Positions 26,899-35,791 of a DNA stretch of 64,000 nt are shown one piece after another. Made by a program: the position numbers and the translations under genes. Positions within the stretch are counted from its first letter, which is position 1; the number at the start of each line of letters is the position of its first letter. Source of the stretch: Martinezella miluonensis (GTDB taxonomy: Bacteria > Pseudomonadota > Alphaproteobacteria > Rhizobiales > Rhizobiaceae); NCBI RefSeq assembly GCF_900094545.1, contig NZ_FMAH01000002.1, positions 278,747 to 342,746 on the forward strand, read 5' to 3'. The notes under the pieces were generated by a model. The model did no database searches. It was not told the origin of the DNA and saw only the letters and a program-made list of their open reading frames with translations.

Positions 26899-27018
26899 CT
26901 CCTTCAAGTCGCCAGCGGAAAATAACAGGCGACCATCCGGCCATCCCGCTGCTGTGGGGCAGGGTCTTCTACCCGACAAATATCCTTGGCAAAAGGACAA
27001 CATGTATGAAACCGACAA

Positions 27019-27370
27019 CCGAAGGCAGGTTTATCGGGCTTGGAATTTCGCGCTTCAGCACCGGCCTATCGGTAGGTCCGGCCTATTTCATTCGAACGGC
27101 CCTCTTCGTGCAGAAAGCCAAAACCAATAAGGGCCGAAGCGAAAACCCAAGCCTTTACCTGGCTAATTATTCTGAGCAGCTCGGTTATTCAAAGCGCCGC
27201 CGACGATGGCACCAAGCGCCAAGGCGGCTGCGGGATAGCAGAGGCCGTTACGGCGACATTGGCCACCGGTGCACGTCTCATCAAGGCGGCCGATCCGCTC
27301 GAATGAGCCGGGCACCTTCACTCTATCCCGATCTATCTTGCCAGAAACGGCTCAGGCCCGGCGACCGGTC
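27019..27370. other. Intergenic region with one doubtful small ORF
   Basis: 352 bp between the transpeptidase gene and the HPP-CBS gene, both on the minus strand. The longest plus-strand frame is not coding-like. A 52-codon minus frame (27163-27321) is listed separately. No terminator was identified. Confidence 0.35.
27163..27321 (-). CDS. Doubtful 52-residue ORF with glycine-zipper-like end
   Basis: GTG 27321 to TAG 27163. It contains DETCTGGQCRRNGLCYP and then the hydrophobic AAALALGAIVGGALNNRAAQNN, which resembles the end of a small exported or membrane protein. Start and ribosome site are unconvincing, so it may be the tail of a lost gene. Confidence 0.22.
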   Translation of the reverse strand: MKVPGSFERIGRLDETCTGGQCRRNGLCYPAAALALGAIVGGALNNRAAQNN

Positions 27371-28480
27371 TCAAGCAACATCAGCATTCTTGGTCGGCAG
27401 AAGCCGCGCCATGGCACTCAATAGATCCGTCTGCGATATCAAGCCGAGCACTCGCCAATCGGCATCGACGACGATGACGGCATGCGTGCGGCCATCGGTC
27501 AGGACAGGTAGCAGCGAGAGCGCGGGATCGCCCGCATTTGCTATGGCGGGTTCAGAGAGTGTCCGCTCGATGCTGCCGATGCCTTCCGACAGCTCGCGCA
27601 GCCCGACCGTCCCGATCAGTCGGCCTTCCCTGTCTTTCACCGGCAGGGTGCGAATATTATGCTTCAGAAGAAGATACCGGGCATGATCCGGATCGGCATC
27701 CTCGCTGATGGCAATGACATCGCGCGACATGATGTCGGCGCAGCGGATATCCCCATGCGATCGCACGGTGGCCTGCAGTTCGACCTGCCGCAGAAGGCGG
27801 CTGAGGTCTGCACGGTCGATATCGAAGGTTTCGTCAAACACTTCCAAAGCGGAATCGACGTCCTCCTCGCGAAAGCCCACCCTCAAAGGCGGCGGCAAGT
27901 CGCGAGTCTGATGGGTATTCTCGACCGGCTTTGCGACATGCGGATAATTGCGCCTTGAAAGTTTGTGGAACACCAGCCCCAGGCCAACGAGTATGCAGGA
28001 ATTGAGCGCAACCGGCACAAACGGGAACAGGAACCCCCAGCTCGCAACAACCGGACCTCCGAGAACGGCCGTCAGGGCCGCAGCTCCGCCCGGCGGATGA
28101 AGGCATCGCGTGAACGACATCGCGCCGATCGCCATCGAAACGCCGACGCCGATCGCGATGATCGGATCGTGAACGAGATAGGCGGCGATGATGCCCATCA
28201 AGGCGGAAATCGTATTGCCCCCAATGATCGACCAGGGTTGGGCAAGCGGACTTGCAGGAACCGCGAAAAGCAGCACCGCGGACGCCCCCATTGGCGCAAC
28301 GATGAACGGCAGATACGGCCCCTGCCCGAAGAAATAGCCGCTGATGGCGCCGGTCAGGCCGATGCCGATCAAGGCGCCGAGACAAGCCATCAATCGTTCG
28401 CGTAGGGTCGCGCCGGCAAGGATCGGGGAAAACAAGCGGAGCCGGCTGAATCCCGCTTTATGGGGGTCTGGATGCTGCAT
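27371..28480 (-). CDS. HPP-family membrane protein with C-terminal CBS domain pair
   Basis: 369 residues from ATG 28480 (MQHPDPHKAG); upstream codons in frame overlap the LysR gene. The N-terminal ~180 residues are an HPP domain: four helices with PFIVAPMGASAVLLFAVP and the eponymous LHPPGGAAAL near residue 125. The C-terminal half holds two CBS motifs (CADIMSRDVIAISEDA; HAVIVVDADWRVLGLISQTDLL), which usually bind adenine nucleotides. Plant HPP proteins have been described as nitrite transporters; the bacterial role is unclear. It lies 49 bp downstream of the LysR gene, same strand. Confidence 0.87.
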   Translation of the reverse strand: MQHPDPHKAGFSRLRLFSPILAGATLRERLMACLGALIGIGLTGAISGYFFGQGPYLPFIVAPMGASAVLLFAVPASPLAQPWSIIGGNTISALMGIIAAYLVHDPIIAIGVGVSMAIGAMSFTRCLHPPGGAAALTAVLGGPVVASWGFLFPFVPVALNSCILVGLGLVFHKLSRRNYPHVAKPVENTHQTRDLPPPLRVGFREEDVDSALEVFDETFDIDRADLSRLLRQVELQATVRSHGDIRCADIMSRDVIAISEDADPDHARYLLLKHNIRTLPVKDREGRLIGTVGLRELSEGIGSIERTLSEPAIANAGDPALSLLPVLTDGRTHAVIVVDADWRVLGLISQTDLLSAMARLLPTKNADVA

Positions 28481-28529
28481 GATGAAACCAGTTTTGAGGG
28501 GCATTGTCGTAAGGAAGGATGGATGTCGG

Positions 28530-29435
28530 CTAATGCGTCGCCAGGCGCAAATCCCTGCCTTTGACGATGCCGAGCACTTCGCGAAACGCGTTGAACGCGC
28601 TCGGCCGATCCCTTTTACGGTAGACGAGGATCGTATCGACGACGGCAAGCTGATGGGTAGGCGAGGTCATCGGCCAATGCATGAGATCGAGAACCGACTT
28701 GGGCATGACACCGGCCGCGTTGCCGGTCGCCACACTTGCGAGGATAGCGTGATAGGAGCCAAGCTCGGTCGTCTGCAAAACGCTCGACTTGCGCGCCCAG
28801 CTTTCGGCGATCCTTCGATAGGTGCATCCGGGCTCCAGGGCGGCAATCGATCCGACCCGCAAGTCGGCAGCCGTTCGGACCGCCGGATGGCCGGATGGCA
28901 GCACGAGCAATAGATCCTCGACAAACACCGGCTCGGCCTCGAGCCGCTGTAGTTCGTCATCAAAACCGGCGTCTTCATCCAGCATCGCTTCAGGTGGCCG
29001 GGCGATCAGCGCGCAATCCAAGGCGTCGCGCAGAACATCGCGGGCAAGATCGCGGGATGCGCCAAGGGTTAGCTGCAGCGACACATCCGGCCACATCTGA
29101 TTGAATTGGCTGAGCGCTGCAGGCAACCGGCTTGCCGCCGTGCTCTCCATCGTTCCCAGACGCAATGTGCCTGTTGGGCGCCGTGGCCGCACCGCCTGGC
29201 GCGCTTCGAGCGCTAGTGCCGCAAGCCGATTAGCATAGGTGAGAAACGTTTCACCTTCTTTCGTCAGCGTCATCTTCTTTCCATCGCGGCTGAAGAGCAA
29301 GACGCCAAGATAGTTCTCCAGCTGCTGGATCCGCGTCGTCACATTCGACGGCACGCGCCCGATCGTCTTTGCAGCCTTCGTCACGCTGCGGTCGCTGGCA
29401 ACAGCGAGGAATATTTCGATTGATGAAAGGTCCAA
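28530..29435 (-). CDS. LysR-family transcriptional regulator
   Basis: 301 residues. N-terminal winged helix-turn-helix with the LysR pattern (SSIEIFLAVASDRSVTKAAKTIGRVPSNVTTRIQQLE). The effector domain starts near residue 88 (GTLRLGTMESTAASRLP) and resembles the chromosomal-replication/PtxR-like group. It is transcribed in the same direction as, and just before, the HPP-CBS gene, unlike the usual divergent LysR layout, so it may control its own operon. Effector unknown. Confidence 0.9.
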   Translation of the reverse strand: MDLSSIEIFLAVASDRSVTKAAKTIGRVPSNVTTRIQQLENYLGVLLFSRDGKKMTLTKEGETFLTYANRLAALALEARQAVRPRRPTGTLRLGTMESTAASRLPAALSQFNQMWPDVSLQLTLGASRDLARDVLRDALDCALIARPPEAMLDEDAGFDDELQRLEAEPVFVEDLLLVLPSGHPAVRTAADLRVGSIAALEPGCTYRRIAESWARKSSVLQTTELGSYHAILASVATGNAAGVMPKSVLDLMHWPMTSPTHQLAVVDTILVYRKRDRPSAFNAFREVLGIVKGRDLRLATH

Positions 29436-30097
29436 TGAAAGGATCTCGATTCAAGAATTAAGATGACTTATCATTCCCTATATAAAAATCATTATCGCAG
29501 CTCAAGCATGTTTCGACACCGGGCTGGGGCGCATACGCGGACAAAGCGATTGGCAAGATCCGATCGACCTCAAACGGGAGCAGAAACCCGCGAATACGCT
29601 TCCCCTGCCTGCGTGCTGCATGAGGTCGATCCGACCTGCACCGGCATCTCAAGCAAAGCCGGCCGCAAGCTTCGCGATCGCGACAAGAATGATTGCGCAT
29701 CCGAAACCATAGAGCGCGAGGGCCGATCCATCATTGATTAGGGCATTTCCGGCGGGTTTGCAGTAGCTGCGCCCGCTTCTTTGCCCCGCGAAACGACTTA
29801 GCGACGCGTGCTCTCGATATTCATCCTCTTCCTCCACGAAACCTCCACATATTATCGATCAGGCCGCAACACTTAGGGTGTCTTATCGACCCTAGCGCCT
29901 CGACCGCAATCTTTTGGACGAGCGCTCAGATATGAGACGGCGGGAGCCCTGAACGAACAACCTCCTGCCTCGCATCCAACGGGATACCTCGATGCCCATA
30001 GAGAGCATGGACCAAGGTTCTGCGGCTCGTTCCTTGCCGCCGCTGCTTCGCCGATGGGAACCCGAAGGCCTCCCAAATAAGCGGAAGGGACACCCCA
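29436..30097. other. Gene-poor region
   Basis: About 660 bp. Apart from a doubtful short membrane ORF (29649-29837 minus), no frame looks coded. The first 60 bases are AT-rich and probably contain the LysR promoter. A TAGGGT/ACCCTA inverted pair near 29875-29895 is too short to call. Confidence 0.35.
29649..29837 (-). CDS. Doubtful 62-residue ORF with one membrane helix
   Basis: ATG 29837 to TGA 29649, in a GGAGG-rich start context. The first 35 residues are polar and poorly structured; the last 27 (SALALYGFGCAIILVAIAKLAAGFA) form one hydrophobic helix. A second ATG in another frame at the same spot ends after eight codons. It could be a real small membrane protein; evidence is thin. Confidence 0.25.
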   Translation of the reverse strand: MEEEDEYREHASLSRFAGQRSGRSYCKPAGNALINDGSALALYGFGCAIILVAIAKLAAGFA

Positions 30098-30268
30098 ATG
30101 TTCAAGTTGCTGATGCTCGCGCTACTGGCTGCGATGCTGCTGACCGCGCTGCTGCTGCTCGGCGCGATGGCGGCGCTGACCGGAAGCTGGGTTCGACTCG
30201 CGGTCCCGGTTATCATTCTGGTTGCAACCGTAGTCGCCGTAGGGTTCGCGCTAAGCGAACAGCCGTGA
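30098..30268 (+). CDS. Small two-helix membrane protein
   Basis: 56 residues from ATG 30098, with AAGGGA eight bases upstream. Nearly the whole chain is hydrophobic: helix 1 KLLMLALLAAMLLTALLLLG, a short turn TGSWVR, helix 2 LAVPVIILVATVVAVGFAL, then a polar tail. It should sit in the inner membrane as a hairpin. No close family recognised and no clear operon partner. Confidence 0.5.
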   Translation: MFKLLMLALLAAMLLTALLLLGAMAALTGSWVRLAVPVIILVATVVAVGFALSEQP

Positions 30269-30907
30269 ACGACGTCTCTCTGAAAAGCGAGGACGCCCGA
30301 TTGCGGAGGCACATGATGTTCAGCTATGAGTATAGTGGAAGATGATGTTCCGGAAGGTTTTCGATGCCCGAATGCACCCGAAATCGGCCACCTCAAGCGG
30401 CCATATATCGCTCATGACGATGAATTCTGCGCAGTTCATCGGCAGATCGGGAGCTTCTGGCATGATGTCGGAATCGCGGCAGGACGGACTGTGGCGCGGA
30501 AATTCTGTGGATCGTTCTTTCTTGGTCGTTTCCACCGGAGGTCGCCAGTTTGCAAGAAAGCCTGCGGCCGCAATGCCCGGCCGCGCCGGGCTCTTCTGTC
30601 GCCGACTGAACTTGTCTCCGTTCCCTCAACCGGCGGCAACGGTCATGAAGCTGTTCAACTTCACGGGTCGTGCGCAAAGTCTCCACGAAATCCACACAAA
30701 CAAGGGTTATGCAACCGGCCGTAGGGGGTCGCCATATTGTTTCGGGCCTCGCCGGAGCCTGACGATTTGCAAAGACAGTTCTTTCACCATAACCGAAGCA
30801 ATCGCGATCTTTGCAGTGGATCGGCCGGAACGCAGGCGCCAGCGTCATGGCGCAGCGCATGTGAAGGCAATTGATCTTTGATCGGTCGAGAAGGACATCG
30901 CCCAGAC
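30269..30907. other. Gene-poor region before the SH3 protein
   Basis: 640 bp with several overlapping open frames on both strands, none with a ribosome site or recognisable protein features. I see no RNA gene or repeat. Part of it must serve as promoter for the SH3 gene. Confidence 0.35.
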
Positions 30908-31345
30908 ATGAAAGTCGAATCCGGAATTCAACGGGCACTTTTTGCGGCCGCGCTGGCGACGGCCTCCCTCGCATTCGTCCATTCGGCTGCCGCAGGATAT
31001 GTGCGCACCAACGTCGTTCTTCGGTCGGGACCAAATGCTCACGTTCCGGCGGTAGGAATGGTGCTGGCCGGCTCGCGCGTCCATCTTTACGGATGCGAGA
31101 AAGACTATAGGTGGTGCGACGTCAGCGTAGCGGGCCGACGGGGCTGGATGTCTTCCCGCTATGTCAACGTTGCGTATCACGATGAAACAGTATTGCTTCC
31201 GACCTATATCCGCATGATGCAAGGGCCGAACATCGCGGTTGTGCCTTTCAACATTGATTCCTACTGGTCCAGCAATTATTCAGATTTATACTTCTATAAT
31301 GAGATCGGCACCTGGCGCAATGTCGACTGGGGTCACGATGAATAG
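30908..31345 (+). CDS. Exported bacterial SH3-domain protein
   Basis: 145 residues from ATG 30908. Signal peptide ALFAAALATASLAFVHSAAA, cleavage about residue 28. The mature N-terminal half is a bacterial SH3 domain (GYVRTNVVLRSGPNAHVPAVGMV, then GCEKDYRWCDVSVAGRRGWMSSRYV). The tail is Tyr/Asn-rich. Such proteins usually bind cell-wall peptides in the periplasm. It is 146 bp before the exporter operon on the same strand, perhaps independent of it. Confidence 0.82.
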   Translation: MKVESGIQRALFAAALATASLAFVHSAAAGYVRTNVVLRSGPNAHVPAVGMVLAGSRVHLYGCEKDYRWCDVSVAGRRGWMSSRYVNVAYHDETVLLPTYIRMMQGPNIAVVPFNIDSYWSSNYSDLYFYNEIGTWRNVDWGHDE

Positions 31346-31491
31346 CATCGAAGATCTACGCCGATTCTTCTCCTGCTTTTCCGGGCAGGACCGCAGCCGT
31401 TGAACGTATGGAGCCAGGCAGTGGTGCGAAGACAACAACCTGCCCATGTTCGCGCCGACGGCTGCGAGATGGATTGCTTAGTGATGACGTT

Positions 31492-32994
31492 ATGAAGAAT
31501 GAAGCAAATAGTATCGAGTACCGCTCGCGCAGAACAGATCACACAAGCAGAGTCGACAGGCCAGGCATCGGGCGAAAGTCTTGCCGGGTTCTTCTGTCCA
31601 TGGCGGGCTTGGTCTTGGCATTGTCAGCCTGCCAGTCGTCAGATCTCGCGCTGCAGGTAACGCCGCCACCGCTGCCCAATGCCTATGATGGAGCGCCTTA
31701 TAAGACCTCCACAGCCAGGTCGAACACCTCGGCCTGGTGGGAAGGCTTCCATGACAAGACACTGTCCTCACTTGTTTCCCGCGCCGAGAGCATGAATCTG
31801 ACGGTCGCCATGGCACATCAGAGCCTGACGTCGGCCAGAGCCCTGGCGAATTCCGCGATGTCGGCCTATCAGCTGGACGCGTCTGTCTCCGGGATGGCCA
31901 ACGCCGCGACCGGCTCGCGAATTAAGGACGACTTTACCCGCCGGCCTGTTCAGCTCAATCTGGACGCGAGTTGGGAAATCCCGCTCTTCGGCCAGGACAA
32001 GCAAGCGCAAAAGATGGCCGACCTCAGCGTAGCAATGGCGACGGAAGATGTTGCCGCGGCCAAAGTCGCCGTGACGGCGGAGATTGCCAGCAACTATGTC
32101 CACCTGCGCGCACTTCAGAAGCGCCGCTTCGACACGGCAGAGCTGGTTGGTCTTCTGGAGAACAACACAAAGATCGCCGGCGTGAAGGAACAAGCGGGGC
32201 TCGCGACTTCGATCGAAAACGAGCCCATGCGAGCAGGCCTCGATACCGCCAAATCCACGCTGCTGCTTCTGGATAGTGAGATCGCCAGCACGCGTCAGCA
32301 GATCGCCACGCTCTTGGGAAGCTCCACTCCGGATCCTGCCCTTTTCAGGTACGAACCACAGCCGATCGCGGTCGCAGGCATGGCGGAAGGCAAGCCGGCC
32401 GATCTCCTGCGCGCGCGGCCCGACGTGTTGCGAGCCGAATACGCGGTGGGGCAAACCGCTGCGCAAGTCGGCATCGCCAAGGCCGATCTCTATCCGAAGC
32501 TGCGACTGAACGGCACCATTGGGATCGGGACCCCGGTATCGAATTCTATCCTGGGAGCCTTCGCTGGTCCCTCCGTGCAATTGCCCATTTTCGACTACGG
32601 TCGGCGCAAGGACGCTGTCGCGGCCCGCGAAGCCGAGTTCCGCCAGTCGGTGCTCATTTACAAACAGGCCGTGCTCGTTGCCTATGAAGAAGCCTCTCGC
32701 GCCCTGCATGAGGTCAACGCCGCGCGAGCACGTACGGCCATTTTGCGGGCGCGGTTGCAGCGCGTCTCAAAACTCAAAGCCAGCACCGACGTCCTCGTTC
32801 GGGAGGGACTTGCAGAAAAATCGAAATCGATCACTGGAGCCATCGATCTTCTGGAGCTGCGCTCGTCCTTGACCGAGAGCATCGAAAACGAGGCCCGCGC
32901 CACGATCGCCTTCTATAAGGCGACGCGTGGCGTGCAGCCCGTCGCCACTGTCGACGATGTGAAGCGTCCCACCAAGGCGGAAGGGCGCAAGTAA
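31492..32994 (+). CDS. NodT/TolC-type outer-membrane efflux lipoprotein
   Basis: 500 residues from ATG 31492. The signal ends in a lipobox (LVLALSAC), so the mature N-terminal Cys should be lipid-modified near residue 46. The rest follows the RND outer-membrane factor (NodT) pattern: WWEGFHDKTLSSLV, LNLDASWEIPLFG, LLRARPDVLRAEYAVGQTAAQVGIAKADLYPKL, IFDYGRR. It forms the outer-membrane duct for the ABC exporter encoded directly downstream (permease start 2 bases after its stop). NodT-type ducts more often work with RND pumps. Confidence 0.88.
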   Translation: MKNEANSIEYRSRRTDHTSRVDRPGIGRKSCRVLLSMAGLVLALSACQSSDLALQVTPPPLPNAYDGAPYKTSTARSNTSAWWEGFHDKTLSSLVSRAESMNLTVAMAHQSLTSARALANSAMSAYQLDASVSGMANAATGSRIKDDFTRRPVQLNLDASWEIPLFGQDKQAQKMADLSVAMATEDVAAAKVAVTAEIASNYVHLRALQKRRFDTAELVGLLENNTKIAGVKEQAGLATSIENEPMRAGLDTAKSTLLLLDSEIASTRQQIATLLGSSTPDPALFRYEPQPIAVAGMAEGKPADLLRARPDVLRAEYAVGQTAAQVGIAKADLYPKLRLNGTIGIGTPVSNSILGAFAGPSVQLPIFDYGRRKDAVAAREAEFRQSVLIYKQAVLVAYEEASRALHEVNAARARTAILRARLQRVSKLKASTDVLVREGLAEKSKSITGAIDLLELRSSLTESIENEARATIAFYKATRGVQPVATVDDVKRPTKAEGRK

Positions 32995-32996
32995 CC

Positions 32997-34133
32997 ATGG
33001 CAGTTGCGATCGCACGCAAGACGCTTCTCTACGAATGGCGCCGGTTTCTGCCGGCTGTCGCGGCAGTGGCGTTTTCCGGACTGTTGATGACAGCTCAAGG
33101 AGCGCTGCTGCTCGGCATCGTCAGCGCGAACTCGCTCTATGTCACCCAGTCGAATGCGAGCTACTGGCTCGGCTTTCCCGGCACGCAAAGCGTCGAACTG
33201 GGGCGCACCGTTCCGGCCAGCGTGCTGACGAACCTTTATGCGGAGCCTGCTATCTCGCATGTCGAGCCGTTTCTTCTGGGCTCGGGAGATTGGCGTGGCA
33301 TTCATGGCGGCGGTGGCATCAGCGTCACAGTCGTCGGCATCGACGCACAATCCGACAGCATAGGGCTGGCACGGGTGGTTCCGCCGAACCTGCGTGCTCG
33401 GCTCCGCGAGCCGGCAGCAGTTGTCGTCGACTCGGCCGATAGCGACAAGCTTTCGATCGGAGCTGGCGATCTTGCCGAAGTGAACGGCCATACCGTGCAT
33501 GTCATCGGCTTCATCGATGGTCTGCGTGGTCTGGGAGGGGTCAATGTCGTGGGCTCGCTCGACACGGCGCGCATCCTCGACCAGACACTGCCCGCCGACG
33601 GCGGCGCCACCTATTTCCTGTTTAATATCGGCAAGGAAAGCGAACAGTCGCGCGTTTTGAGCCACTTGAACAAGCGCGCCCCGATCGAGCGTTTCGAGAT
33701 CTGGCCTGCAAAGGAACTCGCGGATATGTCGACCAGCTACATGCTGTTTGATTCCGGCGCCGGCATCGCATTCGTGTTTGCGACGCTGATTGCGGCCACC
33801 ATCGGCGCGCTCATTACCAGCCAGACCTTGATGGCCGCCGTTGCCGGAACGATCCCGCAATATGCGACGCTTCGCGCCCTGGGCGTGCCGTTTAGCGGAC
33901 TGAGGAAAATCGTCATAGAGCAAGCCGCCTGGGTTGGATTTTCGGGGCTGGTCATCAACGGGGTGCTGAGCGTCGCCATTGGCGTCATCGCCATGATCTA
34001 CAAGGTTCCCTTCGAACTTGACGGCGCGGTGTTAGTGTCGGCATCGTTGGTCGTACTTGTCGTGGCCATCTTGGCATGCCTTCTGGCCATACACCGGCTT
34101 CGCCAGGCCGATCCTGCAACCTTGTTGAGGTGA
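32997..34133 (+). CDS. FtsX/DevC-like ABC exporter permease
   Basis: 378 residues with the MacB/DevC layout: one N-terminal helix (AVAAVAFSGLLMTAQGALLLGIV), a ~200-residue periplasmic domain, and three C-terminal helices (IAFVFATLIAATIGALITSQTL; AWVGFSGLVINGVLSVAIG; VLVSASLVVLVVAILACLLA). The FtsX-type loop TLRALGVPFSGLRKIV follows helix 2. It is a half-size permease that dimerises, uses the ATPase encoded next, and couples to the HlyD-like adaptor. Likely exports a lipid, peptide or siderophore-like product; substrate unknown. Confidence 0.87.
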   Translation: MAVAIARKTLLYEWRRFLPAVAAVAFSGLLMTAQGALLLGIVSANSLYVTQSNASYWLGFPGTQSVELGRTVPASVLTNLYAEPAISHVEPFLLGSGDWRGIHGGGGISVTVVGIDAQSDSIGLARVVPPNLRARLREPAAVVVDSADSDKLSIGAGDLAEVNGHTVHVIGFIDGLRGLGGVNVVGSLDTARILDQTLPADGGATYFLFNIGKESEQSRVLSHLNKRAPIERFEIWPAKELADMSTSYMLFDSGAGIAFVFATLIAATIGALITSQTLMAAVAGTIPQYATLRALGVPFSGLRKIVIEQAAWVGFSGLVINGVLSVAIGVIAMIYKVPFELDGAVLVSASLVVLVVAILACLLAIHRLRQADPATLLR

Positions 34134-34137
34134 TATC

Positions 34138-34866
34138 ATGCTTCCCGCTATATCAGCCTCGAACCTATACAAGTCGTTCACCGTGCAGGGCATGCGCACG
34201 AACGCGCTCATCGACGTTTCTGTCGACATTTTCAGCGGTGAGTTCACCGTGCTCAGCGGCCCCTCGGGATGCGGAAAAAGCACGCTTCTGGCGATGCTCG
34301 GCGGCATGACGGAACCGGATAGCGGCCGCATTCGGGCTGGAAACACCGACCTGTCGTCCTCGACCGACAATGAACGAGATGCGTTTCGTCTCCAGAACTG
34401 CGGCTTCATCTTCCAGGGCTTCAACCTGTTTCCTGCCCTTTCGGCTCTCGAGCAGGTGCAAGTGCCGCTCGATTATCTGAACGTGCCGGAGGAGGACGCC
34501 CGGCTCAAAGCGCGCGATGCGCTGCAACGCGTCGGTCTGCTCGAGCGGCAGCACCTGCGGCCCTCGCATCTGTCGGGTGGCGAAAAACAGCGCGTCGCGA
34601 TTGCCAGAGCGATCGTCAAAGACCCGGCGATCCTGTTTGCCGACGAACCGACGAGCGCTCTGGATAGCAGCAATGGCTTTAGGATCGTCGAGATCCTGCG
34701 TGAGACGGCGAGGCAATTGGGAACGGCGGTGCTGTGCGTTTCCCACGACGCGCGTCTCTTTTCAAAGGCAGACCGTGTCCTCAAGATGGAGGACGGACGG
34801 CTGCTGTCTGACCTGCGGCCCGTTTCCGGGCGCGGCATCGATACACGAGAGGACTGGCATGGATAG
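34138..34866 (+). CDS. DevA/LolD-type ABC exporter ATPase
   Basis: 242 residues. Walker A GPSGCGKSTLLAMLGG near residue 40, Q-loop FIFQGFNLFPALSALEQ, signature LSGGEKQRVAIARA, Walker B ILFADEPTSALD, switch His in CVSHDARLF. The short size and sequence match the LolD/MacB/DevA group that drives mechanotransmission exporters. It starts 4 bases after the permease stop, and its own stop overlaps the start of the adaptor gene. Confidence 0.92.
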   Translation: MLPAISASNLYKSFTVQGMRTNALIDVSVDIFSGEFTVLSGPSGCGKSTLLAMLGGMTEPDSGRIRAGNTDLSSSTDNERDAFRLQNCGFIFQGFNLFPALSALEQVQVPLDYLNVPEEDARLKARDALQRVGLLERQHLRPSHLSGGEKQRVAIARAIVKDPAILFADEPTSALDSSNGFRIVEILRETARQLGTAVLCVSHDARLFSKADRVLKMEDGRLLSDLRPVSGRGIDTREDWHG

Positions 34867-35791
34867 GCTGAAGCGTTCCCACCGCGTTTTCGCGACCGCA
34901 TTATTGGGCACGTCCGTGACCCTGTGCGTCCTATGGCTGACCGTCGGCATGCCAAGGGCCGGCGAAAATCCCGACACCGTCGAGGCGCAATCGCCGACAC
35001 CTGCGATCGCGGCTGCCGCACGCGGCACGGTCGACGTCGAAGGCGGGCTGTATCGAATAACTGCCATGCGCGATGGGGTCGTTGCCTCGGTTGAAGCCCC
35101 GGAAGGCGCCTATGTCCGCAAGGGCGACGTTCTCGCCGTCCTCGACGGCCGGCAGGAGGAATCCGCCGTCCGTATCGCCGAGGCGGAGCTGTCCCAGGCA
35201 GAAGACCGATACAAGCTCCTTCAGCTCAAGTCGAAGAACCTGGCGAAAACGCTTGAAAGAATGCAGCGGGCCGCTGCCGGCAAAGCTGTTTCCGATCAGG
35301 CGCTCAGCGATGCTCAAGACGCTTATGAGACGCAGGCGATCGAAACCAATTCCGCATCATCGATGGTGTCGGTTGCGCGTGAACGCCTCGAAATCGCCAA
35401 GCGCGAGGTGACCCAGCGGTCGATCAAGGCGCCCGCCGACGGCGTTGTCGTACGCCAGGCCGTCAAGGCAGGCGAAGCCGTTTCTGTCCAGGCAATGACC
35501 GAGATGTTCGTCCTGCTGCCCGATGGACCGAAGATCGTGCGTGCAGATATTCCCGAGGAATATCTTAACCTTGTCGGCCCCGGAATGGCCGTCGAAATCG
35601 CCGCCGAAGGACGAACGACCCAATCCGTTCCCGGCAAGATCACGCGAATTTCCAAGGTGCTGTCGCGTCCGAAATCGGCGGAGAATTCCGGCGAGCGAAA
35701 CGATGTCAGGGCAGCGAACTGCATCATCACCATCGCACGTGACACGCCATTGGCGATCGGGCAGCGCGTCGTTGTCCGGGTGCTTAAATAA
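34859..35791 (+). CDS. HlyD-family periplasmic adaptor of the ABC exporter
   Basis: 310 residues from ATG 34859, overlapping the ATPase stop by 8 bases. One N-terminal membrane anchor (FATALLGTSVTLCVLWLTVG), a split biotinyl-lipoyl domain (DGVVASVEAPEGAYVRKGDVLAVLD; ...KAPADGVVVRQAVKAGEAV), a coiled-coil hairpin of about 95 residues between the halves, and a beta-barrel/membrane-proximal end. It bridges the FtsX-type permease and the NodT-type duct. Last gene of the operon. Confidence 0.88.
   Translation: MDRLKRSHRVFATALLGTSVTLCVLWLTVGMPRAGENPDTVEAQSPTPAIAAAARGTVDVEGGLYRITAMRDGVVASVEAPEGAYVRKGDVLAVLDGRQEESAVRIAEAELSQAEDRYKLLQLKSKNLAKTLERMQRAAAGKAVSDQALSDAQDAYETQAIETNSASSMVSVARERLEIAKREVTQRSIKAPADGVVVRQAVKAGEAVSVQAMTEMFVLLPDGPKIVRADIPEEYLNLVGPGMAVEIAAEGRTTQSVPGKITRISKVLSRPKSAENSGERNDVRAANCIITIARDTPLAIGQRVVVRVLK

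Noticed and set aside
30342..30881. 179-codon plus-strand frame
   Set aside because: Composition is not protein-like, no ribosome site, and competing frames of similar length lie on both strands.
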